Positions 28,256-40,200 are shown, numbered from the stretch's first letter. The stretch is 64,000 bases of DNA from Gallionella capsiferriformans ES-2 (GCF_000145255.1 NC_014394.1:1550001-1614000), one strand, 5' to 3'. The notes: generated by a model from the sequence alone, not told the origin. Program-made: numbers and translations.

Positions 28256-31200
28256 GTCCAGCAAATTGGCCCCGGCAGTATCGGTGAGGGTATCGTTGCC
28301 AGCACCGCCTTGCAGGATGTCGTTACCCAAATTTCCATTCAACACATCATTACCATCGAGACCAGCCAATGTGTCGCTATAAACCGTTCCAACAAGATTA
28401 TCGTCACCTGCGGTTCCAACCATCGTGTGTATCTGCGCTTTGCTCAGGCCCGTCCCGTCCGAAAACGTGAAGGTCTCGATGCGGTACGCGTCGCTGCTCC
28501 ACCAGTTCTCAACGGTGATCTGATCCCCACCCGCCGGGTTCAACGGGTCATTGATTTTAATCAGCAGGTTGTTCCCGCTCCGGCTCGCACTAATGTCCGA
28601 CGCACTGATCCCCGCTCCAAACTGCACAGTATCCGCTTTAACCAGATAGCTCCAATAAGCATTGGTGCCGATATCCAGAATGGTGTCCGACCCATCGCCT
28701 CGGTTGAACACGTAGGTGTCCGCTCCCGATGAGCCTTCCAGCCGGTCATTGCCAACGCCGCCAACAAACGTAGTGCTCTCACCGTAGTAGCCTGCGTCGT
28801 AGCCGTTCGCGCCGTTGTGCGTGACCTTGAGAAGATCGTCTCCCGCGCCACCTTCCAGCCGGTTCGCGCCCACGTAGTTCACCGTCACCGCGTCGTTTCC
28901 GTCCCCTCCGTAAATGGTGTTGTTCCCGCTCGCCGTCACTACGTCATCGCCCGAGCCCGCATCAATCACGTTCGTGCCGCCCGTGTCGCTGATCGTATCG
29001 TTGCCCGATCCCGCATTGATGATGTTATTCTCGTCCCAGCCAGCAATGACATCTGCTCCAGACGTACCATTCAGCGTTTGCGCCATCGTGTGTATCTGCG
29101 CTTTGCTCAGGCTCGTCCCGTCCGAAAACGTGAAGGTCTCGATGCGGTACGCGTCGCTGCTCCACCAGTTCTCAACGGTGATCTGATCCCCACCCGCCGG
29201 GTTCAACGGGTCATTGATTTTAATCAGCAGGTTGTTCCCGCTCCGGCTCGCACTAATGTCCGACGCACTGATCCCCGCTCCAAACTGCACAGTATCCGCT
29301 TTAACCAGATAGCTCCAATAAGCATTGGTGCCGATATCCAGAATGGTGTCCGACCCATCGCCTCGGTTGAACACGTAGGTGTCCGCTCCCGATGAGCCTT
29401 CCAGCCGGTCATTGCCAACGCCGCCAACAAACGTAGTGCTCTCACCGTAGTAGCCTGCGTCGTAGCCGTTCGCGCCGTTGTGCGTGACCTTGAGAAGATC
29501 GTCTCCCGCGCCACCTTCCAGCCGGTTCGCGCCCACGTAGTTCACCGTCACCGCGTCGTTTCCGTCCCCTCCGTAAATGGTGTTGTTCCCGCTCGCCGTC
29601 ACTACGTCATCGCCCGAGCCCGCATCAATCACGTTCGTGCCGCCCGTGTCAGTGATCGTGTCGTTGCCGTCACCTCCGTTGATCGTGTCATTCCCAGTTC
29701 CCGCGTTGATCGTGTCATCGCCTCCGCCTGCGAATAACGTGTCATTCCCTCCTCCACTACTCAAAACGTCATTTTGAGCCGTTCCGATAATCAATTCAGT
29801 CTGCGTAGTTCCCGCTGTATTAACTCCACTTTGCGTTACCACAACATTGCTGTACGAATCATTCAACACAGCCAATAATTCAGGTGTCATTGCAACCGAC
29901 GTAACCGCACCTTCAAATAATCTCAGCGAACGCGATGTCCAATCCGTATCCGCCAACCATCCCTGCTCCCCAGCAATTTTGTTGAAGCTCAGCAGATCCG
30001 AGAGTCCACTCGCAGCATCCAGAAAAATCCTGCTCTTGAGAGCCGTCTGCACGGCGCTTAAATCAAACGTAAATCCGTTGCTATCCACTTTGATGCCAAT
30101 CTGGTCAAACAACGGTTGCAGGCGGATGCTTTCCAAACTATTGGAAAACGAGTCCGCAACGGCATTGAATGCATCCACATAGGCTTGCGCTGGATTAGCG
30201 GTTCCGCCAAATACGTCAGTGGTCGGAGTGCTCCCTCGTATGGCATCAAGCACCCGAACCATATCGGTAATCTCTTGGCTAGCCATGACGCCAGCATCGC
30301 TTGAAAGTGTAAAAGTACTTCCGGCTCTCACGTAAACGACATTCGATGAACTCGCGCTGTAAGTCTGATAGTGAGTATGGAGATATACGGGGCTTGAACT
30401 ATAGAGCGGATCGGTCTTGGACCACTCAACCAGTACTTGGGTAAGCAATGCCTTTCGCGCCGTTAAAGTCGTCGCTGCGGAATATTGTCCCAACGCCTCC
30501 GCCAGAGCAGGCGACAGCGCTGCCGCCTGCTGCAAATTTCTCAACCGCCCTGTCCCACCTACATCGGGCAGGCTTTGCAACGCCACTGGCACAGTTATCT
30601 GTGTTGTGTAACTGGAGTGGAAGGTATCTTGGGTGAAGTTAACATCCGCCATGGTACTGACAGTGCCATCGGTACGTGTGTAACTGCCGGTTTCGGCTTG
30701 AGTGCCGCCAGCGACGACAGTGGACGCGGTATTGCTGACTGCGGTGTTGAAACTTTGAATACCGGTTTGCCCGAGAGAGAAAAGCTCGCCCGCTTCCGAA
30801 ATGCCGTTCTGGTTGAGGTCGCGCCAAACTTGCAGTTGGGCGAAGTTGGCATCGGCAGCATCTACAATCCCGTCGCCGTTGCTGTCCATGTCGGCCAAGG
30901 CCGCGAAGCCGTTGGCGGCCTTGCCCCCGGCACCCAACGCGGTGCTGTCCCCGAATAGCTCGGTGCCGTTATCTATGGTTCCGTTGCCATCAATGTCGCG
31001 CACGAGCAGACCGTCGTCGCGGTTAACCCAGCCGGTGGCCGTGCGGATGCCGTCTCCGTTCTGATCGAACATGGCCCCACTCGAACCGCTCGCCGCCACC
31101 GTCTCGATACCATCGCCGTCGAGGTCTAGCACCAAGGGATCGTAGTAGTAATACACGATTCGGTAAGTGCTGCTGTTCTGGAGGGCAGATTCGAGTTGGT

Positions 31201-31639
31201 TTATCTTGGAGCCGAGGTCAGAAGAAAATTCTTCCGCAAGTCCTTTGTTCGATATAGCTAATGCAGTCCCAAGTAAACCAATCCCTCTGGAGATGTTTGC
31301 AGCTACTTGCACCGCTTTAGACTGAGGACTAATCATTAAAGCTAAGGAGCCCGCGACGACCACAGCGTTTCCAGCTATTGATGCAAGATCTGCCAAGTCC
31401 GGGTTTTTACCATTTTCAATATCAGCCTTAATTTTCAAAGCGGTTACAGCTGCTGCCTCTAGGTTAGTTCCAGCAGCCAGCAATGCAGTTTGTGGATTTA
31501 GCGCCATGGCCGCTATGCCTGCGACAGTTTGCATTATGGCCGAATTCAATTCTTCACTGGTTTGAGCTTGGTTTATTCCATCTATAGGGGTGAATACATT
31601 TACAACAAGGGTCTCCAGCGTTTCTAAAGGTCCAGGCAT
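27584..31639 (-). CDS. RTX calcium-binding secreted protein, 1351 residues
   Basis: Secreted protein of the RTX family. Residues 1-150 form a hydrophobic alanine-rich region that could insert in membranes. Near residue 165 an EF-hand-like DLDGDG repeat region starts (DQNGDGIRTATGWVNRDDG and similar). From about 620 to 1180 there are many GGxGxDxxx nonapeptides that bind calcium, interrupted by 'DTYVFNRGDGSDTI' modules. The last 220 residues lack repeats, hold the secretion signal and are almost identical to those of the 2854-residue RTX protein. A good AAGGAG site precedes the ATG. It has no clear enzymatic domain; adhesin, toxin or S-layer-like roles are all possible. Confidence 0.9.
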   Translation of the reverse strand: MPGPLETLETLVVNVFTPIDGINQAQTSEELNSAIMQTVAGIAAMALNPQTALLAAGTNLEAAAVTALKIKADIENGKNPDLADLASIAGNAVVVAGSLALMISPQSKAVQVAANISRGIGLLGTALAISNKGLAEEFSSDLGSKINQLESALQNSSTYRIVYYYYDPLVLDLDGDGIETVAASGSSGAMFDQNGDGIRTATGWVNRDDGLLVRDIDGNGTIDNGTELFGDSTALGAGGKAANGFAALADMDSNGDGIVDAADANFAQLQVWRDLNQNGISEAGELFSLGQTGIQSFNTAVSNTASTVVAGGTQAETGSYTRTDGTVSTMADVNFTQDTFHSSYTTQITVPVALQSLPDVGGTGRLRNLQQAAALSPALAEALGQYSAATTLTARKALLTQVLVEWSKTDPLYSSSPVYLHTHYQTYSASSSNVVYVRAGSTFTLSSDAGVMASQEITDMVRVLDAIRGSTPTTDVFGGTANPAQAYVDAFNAVADSFSNSLESIRLQPLFDQIGIKVDSNGFTFDLSAVQTALKSRIFLDAASGLSDLLSFNKIAGEQGWLADTDWTSRSLRLFEGAVTSVAMTPELLAVLNDSYSNVVVTQSGVNTAGTTQTELIIGTAQNDVLSSGGGNDTLFAGGGDDTINAGTGNDTINGGDGNDTITDTGGTNVIDAGSGDDVVTASGNNTIYGGDGNDAVTVNYVGANRLEGGAGDDLLKVTHNGANGYDAGYYGESTTFVGGVGNDRLEGSSGADTYVFNRGDGSDTILDIGTNAYWSYLVKADTVQFGAGISASDISASRSGNNLLIKINDPLNPAGGDQITVENWWSSDAYRIETFTFSDGTSLSKAQIHTMAQTLNGTSGADVIAGWDENNIINAGSGNDTISDTGGTNVIDAGSGDDVVTASGNNTIYGGDGNDAVTVNYVGANRLEGGAGDDLLKVTHNGANGYDAGYYGESTTFVGGVGNDRLEGSSGADTYVFNRGDGSDTILDIGTNAYWSYLVKADTVQFGAGISASDISASRSGNNLLIKINDPLNPAGGDQITVENWWSSDAYRIETFTFSDGTGLSKAQIHTMVGTAGDDNLVGTVYSDTLAGLDGNDVLNGNLGNDILQGGAGNDTLTDTAGANLLDGGAGADTLTGSTGNELFAGGVGNDTITTGSGADIIAFNRGDGMDVVNGGVGTDNVVSLGCGINYADLALSKVSNNLILEVGNGEQITFANWYDTTANNKSVLDLQVMADAMAGFNATSTDPLLNQAVQNFNFTAVANAFDQARGTSATFMHWSATNSLLAARLSGSDTVALGGDLAHQYGTSGSFTGMNLTAAQTTLNDPLFGAQAQTLHALQGLQGGAVALQ
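28420..28987. repeat. 568-bp tandem-type repeat inside RTX gene, unit 2
   Basis: Nearly identical to 29083-29650 at an offset of 663 bases, with only a 95-base spacer between the two units. Each unit encodes about 190 residues of RTX sequence including ANRLEGGAGDDLLKVTHNG. The offset is a multiple of three, so gain or loss of a unit keeps the frame. Confidence 0.95.
29083..29650. repeat. 568-bp tandem-type repeat inside RTX gene, unit 1
   Basis: Partner of 28420-28987. The few differences seen include one base near the start of the unit (ggcccgt against ggctcgt), implying recent duplication or gene conversion. Confidence 0.95.
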
Positions 31640-31657
31640 TTTCTTCTCCTTGTTAAC

Positions 31658-31927
31658 TTAGTAAAATTTCATGATCACAATTATTAGAACGAGTATTGCC
31701 AAGCTCCCAATGCACCATTTCGAAATTTCTTCGAAAAAATGGCAAATTCGGATCAATTTATTTTCCAACTCAGAGACACCTTGCTCTTGCTTCCAAGACA
31801 CTAATTTCAAATAACTTATTCTCCCCTCTTTTAAGTAAAGGTATGTCATCGAAACAACAGGCACAATCCACGAGCAAATAAAAACGCCAAATAAGAATGC
31901 CCATAATAGATATTTAATTATCGGCAT
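31658..31927 (-). CDS. Small two-helix membrane protein
   Basis: An 89-residue protein with hydrophobic segments at about 5-30 and 68-88 and a charged middle. I do not recognise it. It overlaps the preceding small gene by ten bases and ends 18 bases before the start codon of the RTX gene, so it is part of the operon. Position next to a secreted RTX protein allows an immunity or assembly role, but nothing in the sequence shows it. Confidence 0.6.
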   Translation of the reverse strand: MPIIKYLLWAFLFGVFICSWIVPVVSMTYLYLKEGRISYLKLVSWKQEQGVSELENKLIRICHFFEEISKWCIGSLAILVLIIVIMKFY

Positions 31928-32136
31928 CCCATTCCCCGCTTTACTAACCCCCCTTCATTTGTCGCCTGCTGGGATCGCGTCCTTTTTTTAACAAGGAAAA
32001 AAAAGGGGGGCTGCCATCGGGATTTATTGGGGGCGGTTGGCGACCGATAACGTGCATCCTGCGGCAATGTAATTAAACCTTGCACGCCCTGTATACCTTG
32101 ACCCACCCAAGCTCCGACTTCAGTTGCCGCGCTCAT
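31918..32136 (-). CDS. Small hypothetical protein in the RTX operon
   Basis: 72 residues, beginning MSAATEVGAWVGQGIQGVQG and then basic and proline-rich. The ATG has a strong AAAGGAGA site. The glycine-alanine start is unlike a membrane protein, and the second half has low complexity. Function unknown; the ribosome binding site is the main argument that it is real. Confidence 0.5.
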   Translation of the reverse strand: MSAATEVGAWVGQGIQGVQGLITLPQDARYRSPTAPNKSRWQPPFFFLVKKRTRSQQATNEGGLVKRGMGCR

Positions 32137-32160
32137 ATCCGTCTCCTTTAGTAATCAGTT

Positions 32161-32409
32161 TTAAAATATCTTCCTCAGTAGCAGCAATATGCAAAAAACA
32201 ACCAGCACTTTTTCTAAAAAAATAATTCCCCTCTGAAGCTTCAACTGCCCTTGTGATAATTCCTCATTATTCTTGGAATATCTGCTGGCCCACGCACTCA
32301 ATACAGCATCTACACTTTTCGTTTCCCTATAAATCCATACATCCAGATAAATGTGTAGTAGCAACAACAGAATTGCCGCGGCACCGCCTAAATAGAAAAA
32401 CTCCCTCAT
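32161..32409 (-). CDS. Small membrane protein with two terminal helices
   Basis: 82 residues with a hydrophobic helix at about 5-27 (a run of leucines) and another at 62-82, with a polar segment of about 35 residues between. Similar layout to the 89-residue protein two genes on, though I see no sequence identity. Unrecognised. Confidence 0.55.
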   Translation of the reverse strand: MREFFYLGGAAAILLLLLHIYLDVWIYRETKSVDAVLSAWASRYSKNNEELSQGQLKLQRGIIFLEKVLVVFCILLLLRKIF

Positions 32410-32513
32410 TACTTATCCTCTTGCCAATAAACCAATTTGAGCCATATCTAACCAAGCAAACTTTGAATTTAGATTCCTAAAATTTCAACTTCAAACAAAC
32501 CAAAATCCCTTTT

Positions 32514-33152
32514 CTATACGCCGTGACGAAGAGATTGGAACCATGCTGTCAAAACAAAAATGAACCACATCAAAATCGAAAAAATACAATGACACCAAAG
32601 CCAGATCATTGCAGCGTCAATAACTCGCACAACCAAACCACCATGAGATGGAAGTTCTTGCAATGATGTGTAACCTATGTAAGACACCGCGATAACAGAG
32701 ACCATATCAAGTACAACCGACCCTATACCTTCACGGCTCTTCGAGTAATCGCGAATGACAGAAGCTATGCTCCGATAATCCGCGCTTCTTGATATTTGCA
32801 ATTCAGAATCAGCTCTCCCAACAATCACATAAGACAATAGGTTCCATTGGCCCCGCCCCTCTGCACCATGAAATATCCCTGCATTGAACTGACGCAATAG
32901 ACTTGCTGTAACTAGCGTTATAGCCAGATAGCAATATAGATAGACCGATACTGTAATAAGGCTAGCGACTGACACCCAATCCCGGCTGTAACCAGGATAG
33001 TTCTCAATTTGGCTAATGAGTACTTGGCGCAGAGTGAATGTGTCAGAAAGTGAATTAAGGGTTGTCGGCAAAATAATGAAAAGCAGGGTTGCAATGCCTA
33101 AGCATGCAATGCCAACTCTGACCAAAAGAATTAGTACGCGGCTTTGATTCAT
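32514..33152 (-). CDS. Membrane protein with four predicted helices, unknown function
   Basis: 212 residues with hydrophobic segments at about 8-28, 60-85, 143-162 and 172-200. No family motif recognised. It lies between the two RTX genes, about 120 bases upstream of the 82-residue gene and about 120 bases after copy B of the long repeat. It may belong to the insertion that separates the duplicated RTX ends. Confidence 0.6.
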   Translation of the reverse strand: MNQSRVLILLVRVGIACLGIATLLFIILPTTLNSLSDTFTLRQVLISQIENYPGYSRDWVSVASLITVSVYLYCYLAITLVTASLLRQFNAGIFHGAEGRGQWNLLSYVIVGRADSELQISRSADYRSIASVIRDYSKSREGIGSVVLDMVSVIAVSYIGYTSLQELPSHGGLVVRVIDAAMIWLWCHCIFSILMWFIFVLTAWFQSLRHGV

Positions 33153-33272
33153 TGTGTCTCACCCAATATTTTTAATTTTCTTGAATTACGCGCTATAACT
33201 TCAACTTCGAACAAACCGGACTACCCTTTGATGCCGCCTCCCGAATCAATGCACCACCTTTTACACAATCCG

Positions 33273-34226
33273 TCCCTTTACTTAAATTTATTCAGTTAAA
33301 TTTTGATTTAAAACTGGCTGTTATTGCGAGCGTCAAACATCGAACCAAATATTGCATCTGGTTTTGTATGTGTATTGACTCTATTGTGGCAGATCAGATT
33401 TTTCTTGAAACCTGTTAAAACTAATAGGTTGGCCGGTAAACCTCAATAATTCAAAGATTTACCGGCCACCATTACGGACAAATAGTTAATATCCTACTGC
33501 TTTGGCCAGTAGAAAGTACCTGTTCACCGTACTCTTAAAGAGAGCTACGCTCATTTATTGCAACGCGACCGCTCCGCCTTGCAAGCCCTGCAAAGCATGC
33601 AAGGTTTGCGCCTGCGCACCGAACAACGGGTCGTTCAGTGTGGTTTGAGCGGCGGTGAGATTCATGCCGGTAAAACTGCCGCTCGTGCCGTACTGATGCG
33701 CAAGATCGCCGCCCAAGGCTGCCGTATCAGTACCGGACAAACGTGCCGCCAGCAAACTGTTGGTCGCACTCCAGTGCATGAAGGTCGCACTGGTCCCGCG
33801 AGCCTGATCGAAGGCATTGGCTACCGCAGTGAAATTGAAGTTCTGCACCGCCTGATTCAACAACGGGTCGGTCGAGGTGGCATTGAAACCCGCCATCGCA
33901 TCCGCCATCACTTGCAGATCGAGCACGCTCTTGTTATTGGCCGTGGTGTCGTACCAGTTCGCGAATGTGATCTGCTCTCCGTTGCCCACTTCTAAAATCA
34001 AGTTATTACTGACCTTGGACAGCGCCAGATCGGCGTAATTGATGCCACGTCCCAGACTAACGACATTGTCGGTACCGACGCCGCCGTTGACTACATCCAT
34101 ACCGTCGCCACGGTTGAAGGCGATGACGTCAGCCCCGCTACCTGTCGTGATCGTGTCATTACCCGCGCCGCCTGCGAACAATTCGTTGCCGGTACTGCCG
34201 GTTAATGTATCCGCCCCCGCTCCACC
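33273..34226. repeat. 954-bp direct repeat, copy B
   Basis: Partner of 27302-28255. It includes the two-hairpin region (33409-33467) and the last roughly 220 codons of the 2854-residue RTX gene. Recombination between copies would delete or duplicate a 5971-bp unit containing the smaller RTX gene and the four small genes. Confidence 0.95.
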
Positions 34227-37200
34227 AATCAGCAGATTGTTCCCACCGCTATCGGTCAGCGCATCGTTGCCGTTGCCACCTTGCAGAATATCGTAGCCCG
34301 CATAACCGAATGCAAAGCTACCCAGCACCGTGCCGTCGTCGAACACCAGCTTCTCGATTTGATACACCGGATTGATGTAGTAGTTGACGATGCGCAACGA
34401 ATCACTTGTTCCGTTGACTTTGATGACCAAATCGTAGGTCGGCCAGCCGTTATTGTCGAGTTCCCGCGCATACGATACCTGAGACGGATTAAGTCCGACC
34501 AGTTTTACGGTATCGATACCGTTGTCGAAGTCAAGTATCCTGTCCTGACCTGAACCCATGCCGAACAAATAGGTATCGTTGATGCTGCCGTTCCCGCCAC
34601 CACGCAGGACGGAACTATTGCCTGATCCGCGCAAGTCAATCGCGGCCGCATTCATCTCGGCAGTGCCCAGCACCGTGCCATCGTCGAACACCAGCTTTTC
34701 GATTTGATACACCGGATTGATGTAGTAGTTGACGATGCGCAACGAATCACTTGTTCCGTTGACTTTGATGACCAGATCGTAGGTCGGCCAGCCGTTATTG
34801 TCGAGTTCCCGCGCATACGATACCTGAGACGGATTAAGTCCGACCAGTTTTACGGTATCAATACCGTTGTCGAAGTCGAGTATCTTGTCCTGCCCTGAGC
34901 CTATACCGAACAAGTAAGTATCGTTGCTATTGCCGTTGTTGCCGCCGCGAACAACCGAATCGTTGGACGATGCACGCAAATTGAATACGGACACATTCAT
35001 CTCGGCAGTGCCCAGCACCGTGCCGTCATCGAATACAAACTTTTCAATCTGGAACACCGGATTGATGTAGTAGTTGACGATGCGCAACGAATCACTTGTT
35101 CCGTTGACTTTGATGACCAGATCGTAGGTCGGCCAGCCGTTGTTGCCGAGTTCCCGCGCATACGATACCTGCGATGGATTCAGACCCGCCAGCCTGATCG
35201 TGTCGATGCCGCCGAAGTCGTAAATCGTGTCCTGGCCTGAGCCTGCACTAAACAGATAGACATCGTCTCCATAACTGCCAAACAGCGTGTCATTGCCAGA
35301 CGTGCCGGTAATCATAGAGGCAACGGTCATGTTGAAATCGGTCGTTGCCGAGAGTCCGCCGGTATCGGTTGCCGTCAGCCGGATCGCCAGCGCACCCAAA
35401 TCGCCCATACCAGCAGTGCCATTCAATCGGCCGGTTGCCGGGTCAATACTCAGCCATGCAGGCAACGCAGAACCATCGGCAAGCGATGCGCTATAGGTCA
35501 AACGATCGCCGTGGATAAAATCCAGATCGGTAAACAGGATTGCGGGCAACGAAAGATTCACGGCCTTGCCTTGCGCGACAAGCTGATCTGCAATCTTCAT
35601 GGTAACAACCGGTGCATCGTTGACGTTCGCCACGTTGAGATGGAACGCACTGGATGCGCTCAGTCCCCCAGTATCGGTGGCTGTCAGCACAATACTGAGA
35701 CTGCCCACATCCGCGTTACCCGGTGAGCCCGTAAAGCTTAATCTGACAGCGTCGAAGCTGAGCCAGCCCGGCAGCGTTGAACCATCGGATAGAACTGCGG
35801 AATAGTTCAACACGTCGCCTTGGTCGATGTCAGTGAAAGTGCCGACCGGGACGGTGAAGCCGAACGCCGCCGCCTGCCATGTTGCCTGATCGACGATCGG
35901 ACTTGCCGCTACCGGCGCATCGTTTGCGCCGACGATGGTTGCAGTAACGCTTGTAGCGGATGCCGCTCCCGCGCTGTCGGCTATGGTGTAGCTGAAGGTA
36001 TCCAGCACCGTCTGCCCGGCAGCCAATGATTGATAACGGAGCCCCATATTCAGAACCAGATTACCCGATACATCCTGAGCAACGGCGTTTCCCTGAACCG
36101 AAATAGCGTCAAAACCAGTCAGGCTCAGGGTATCGAGCGCATTGGCATCGGTATCGTTGGCCAGCAGCGAGGCGATCGCAATGCGGGTTTGAGCGCTATC
36201 TTCGCTTATACTGATCGCATCGGGATGAGCTACTGGCGCGACATTCAACAATGACTCCACCGAGACGATGCTGCCATCGGCATACTGAATGTTCTGCACC
36301 GAAAGATTACCCACTTGGTTGATGCGGATGCTATCACCCCTGCCAAAGTCGAGGGTAACTTCGCCGTTCGGACCGACCAGCGGCGTACTCATGGCAGCAG
36401 TAATGCCCGCCCCCAGCACCAAGGTATTGATCCCGGCCCCCGCTGCGGACATGGCCGAGTCTATAATCGTATCGGCTCCGTCACCCAAATTGAACAGATA
36501 GGTATCGTTGCCTGCACCTCCGTTCAGCGTATCTGCACCCCGTCCGCCATTGAGCAGATTGTTGCCGGAATTCCCCGTGATGATGTTATCCAGCGCATTG
36601 CCCGTACCATTGATGTCGGCAAGTGCCTGTCCCGAACCTGAGGAAGGATCCGTCAGCGTCAGATTCTCGATATTGTCTCCCAGCGTGTAGTTGATGACGC
36701 TTTGCACGGTGTCCACGCCTTCGTTGATATTCTCGGTCACAACATCGCCCTGACTATCCACCCTGTAGGTGTCGTTGCCCGCACCGCCATCCAGCGTGTC
36801 ATTGCCAGCACCACCGATCAGCGTGTCGTCGCCCGCCCCGCCAAATAGGGCGTCATCCTGTGCGCCGCCGTCCAGCAGATCGTTGCCCGCACCGCCATCC
36901 AGTCGGTCATAGCCTTCCATGCCGGACAATTCATCAGTGCCTGTGCCGCCAAACAATGCGTCATTGGCAGTACCGCCATAAACCTGATCGTCACCGGCAT
37001 CACCGGAAAGGACGTTATTGCCATCGCCACCGGATAGCATATCGTTACCCGCTCCGCCAAACATCACATCGTTGCCGCCTTCGCCCAGCAACGCATCGTG
37101 GCCATCTCCGCCTAGCACCACATCGTCGCCCAGTCCGGCGAATACCACATCGTCGCCCGTGCCGCCGATCACCAGGTCGTTGCCGTCTCCGGCGTAGAGC

Positions 37201-40200
37201 AAGTCACTGCCTGCGCCGCCATCGATCATGTCATTGCCGATATCTGACATCACCACATCGTCGCCCGCCATAGCTTCGATAATGGTGTTGCCATTGTTAC
37301 CCAGCAGCAGGTCTTTGTCCGCCGTGCCGGTGACGGTTTCGCCGGAAGGCGCGAACGCCGATTTAAGGGTGACGCTGGTTGTGCCGTCGGCATTGGTGAT
37401 TTGCACTTCCTCGCTGTAGGCCAGTGTCACGTCCGCCAAGGCGAGCGTGCTGCCATCCACTTTGGTGACTTGACCCATTCCATGTACGGACTGGCCGTTG
37501 ATGATGGAGAACTGACCATCACTGGAAAGACCTACGGCGGAGATACCCATTTGATCCAGCGATTTGAATTCGCCTGCATCGGTAATGCCGTTCTGGTTCA
37601 CATCCTGCCATACGCCGAATTGGTTCCACTTCGCATCCAGTGCGGAGAATACGCCGTCGTTGTTGGTGTCGAACGCAGCCAGCCCTTGCAGATCGGTTTG
37701 CGCACCGTCCAGATAGGCGGCAAAACTGATCTCGCTGCCGTTGTCGATTGTGCCATTGCCGTTGGCATCTAACGCCAGTAGACCGTCGTCCGCAGTGGGC
37801 CAAGCGGTGCGGTGTTTGAAACCATCGCTGTTGATATCGAAGAAAATATTGGAGTCGTTGACGTTGGTGAAGCCGAAACCGTCGTTGCCAAGATCGATAG
37901 AAATCGGTTTTTTACCGCCGCCGCCACCGCTGCCAAGGGCAGGGTTATACGCTCCTGAATGAACAGTATTAACCCTGATCGTGGCGCTGGCGCCACCCGC
38001 GTCGGTCACGCGAACGGTAAACGGGTCGGCTTGAGTAGTATATGTACGGATGAAAGTTCCACCATCAGTACCGGGCACATGCACCGAGGAATCGTATGCA
38101 GCACCCGGGGTATTTGGTCCGACCCAGTTGGTATAACCGACATTTCCGCTGGCATCTACGCTGCCCTGGCCTTTCTGTGCCTGCGCTACCACATCAAAAG
38201 TAAAGGTTCCGGGCGCATTGTCCACATCGCTGACGATGAGAGTGGCATTATTCGTCCCGTCTGTATCCACATAAGTCAGGATCGTGTTATGAACTCCGTA
38301 AACCGGTGCGGTAACACGAGTGTAGTTATAACCAGTATACGGTGCATATTGCGGACTAGCCGGGATATACCCCGTTCCAACAACATAGGCTCGTGATGCA
38401 TATCCGTAAAGCGCCCTCACATGCTGATCTATCGTCACTGTCGGCGCGTCGTTGACATTCTGGATATTCATATTCACCGTGGCGGTGGCTGTCTGGCCGG
38501 TGCCGGCCTGCAGGGTGTAATTGAACTGTGCCGCCCCGAAGTAATTAGCCTCCGGGGTGTAGTGAATATAGCCGTTTCCATCCAGAAAACCTGTGCCGTG
38601 CGTAAATCCGGAGACGCCGGTGAGGCTGATGTTCTGCCCGGACAACCCCGCCAATGTATCGTTGGCCAACAGGTCGGCGGCGCTGATGAGGGTTTCGGTG
38701 TCCTCGTAGCTGGTGATGCCGTCGCGGTTGGCTTCGAGCAGGCTCTTGTCGTCAACGCGGGTGACTAGCAGGCTGGTTTGGCCCTGACTGCTCTGGATGA
38801 TGATGCCTTCCGGCACGACATGGGTGCGCGTGCCGGAGGTGTCGGCTGCCAGGTCGGGGCTGGCCAGTTGTTTGAGCTGGCCGTTCTGCGTAAAAGTACC
38901 CATGGCATAGTCGAGCGCGCTGATGCCCAGTGTGCCGAGCGTCTGCACTTCCCCTGCGTCGGCTGCGCCGTTGCCGTTGGCGTCCTGCCACACCTTGAGT
39001 TCGTTCCACACCGGGTCGAGGGCACTGAGTTTGCCATCGTAGTTGCTGTCCACCCAGCGCATGCCGTTCAAGCCGCGCGCAGTGAGCGATACGGCGCTGT
39101 TACTGAACAGTTCGTTCCCCGCATCGATCTGGCCGTTCAGGTTGCGGTCGAGGAACAGGAAGCCGTCGGCGTTGGAAAGCCAGGCGGTATTCTTGAGGTA
39201 GCCGCTGTTGTCCACATCGAAAGCGACCGTCTTATTGGCTCCGGTGGTCTGCACGCCGTCGCCGTTCAGATCGAGTGCCACCGCCCGGAAGGTTTGTGTA
39301 CTGGCACCTGCTGCGAGTTGGGATGCCAGCAGTCCTGCCCGTCCTGCCCGTTCCTCCTCGGTCAGTCCGGCCATCGGGTCGCCTGCCAGTGTTTGCAATG
39401 CCGCAGTTTGAATTTCCCAGGTCGGGGCAATCGCGCCGCGCGCCAATGCCACGCGAATCATTCGTTCGGTCAGGCTCTGCGAGGCTTGTACCGAGCCTGC
39501 CGGAGCGTTGTAGGGGCGGCCGGTCAGGTCGTACTTGATGTCCGGGTTGACTTGCACGCCGGTCAGCGGGTCGATATCGGTGATCTGGTAGCCGCTGTAG
39601 TTACGGTAGCTCAAACCCGGCAGGCGGTTGGCGATCACGCCGATGCTGCTGCCGGGGTTGAGGGTTTGTTGCTGTGCCGCCAGCTGATCCAGATAGGACA
39701 ACATGCTGCCGTAAGTTTGGTTAGCCGCTTCCAGTCCGCCGAATTCGCCCACCGCACTGCTGGTGGCGGTGAACCCGCTCCACTGTGCATGGGCGCTGCC
39801 CCACGCTTCCGGCGGGGCCTCGCTGCTACTGAACAGGGAGTCGATCATATTGAAGGCGTAATAGGCCCAGGCGACCGGCGCTGCCGGCGTCATCGCGATC
39901 GCCCCCATCGCCGCACCGACGGCGTCGCCGTGGACGATGCTGTTGACGATATTGAGGTAAGGCAATGCCGTGTTCAAGCTGTTGATGCTGCTAGCCGTAG
40001 TACTACTGAAAGTACCGCCAAAACTGGCATATGCGCTGGCACTGTAGCTGATCGCCTGCGCGCCCGCCGTGATCGCGGCCATGGAATCGCCGCGCTTCAA
40101 CGCCGCATCCAGACTCATCAGGCTCAATACGCCGCCCGCCACGTTGGATGCCCCGTTGATGCTGGCGTTGGTGGGTTTCAGGTAGGTGGCGCCGGTGGGG

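Noticed and set aside
28420..29650. Regular repeats suggestive of an array such as CRISPR
   Set aside because: The repeats are coding RTX nonapeptides and long in-frame duplications; there are no short identical repeats with unique spacers and no cas genes.
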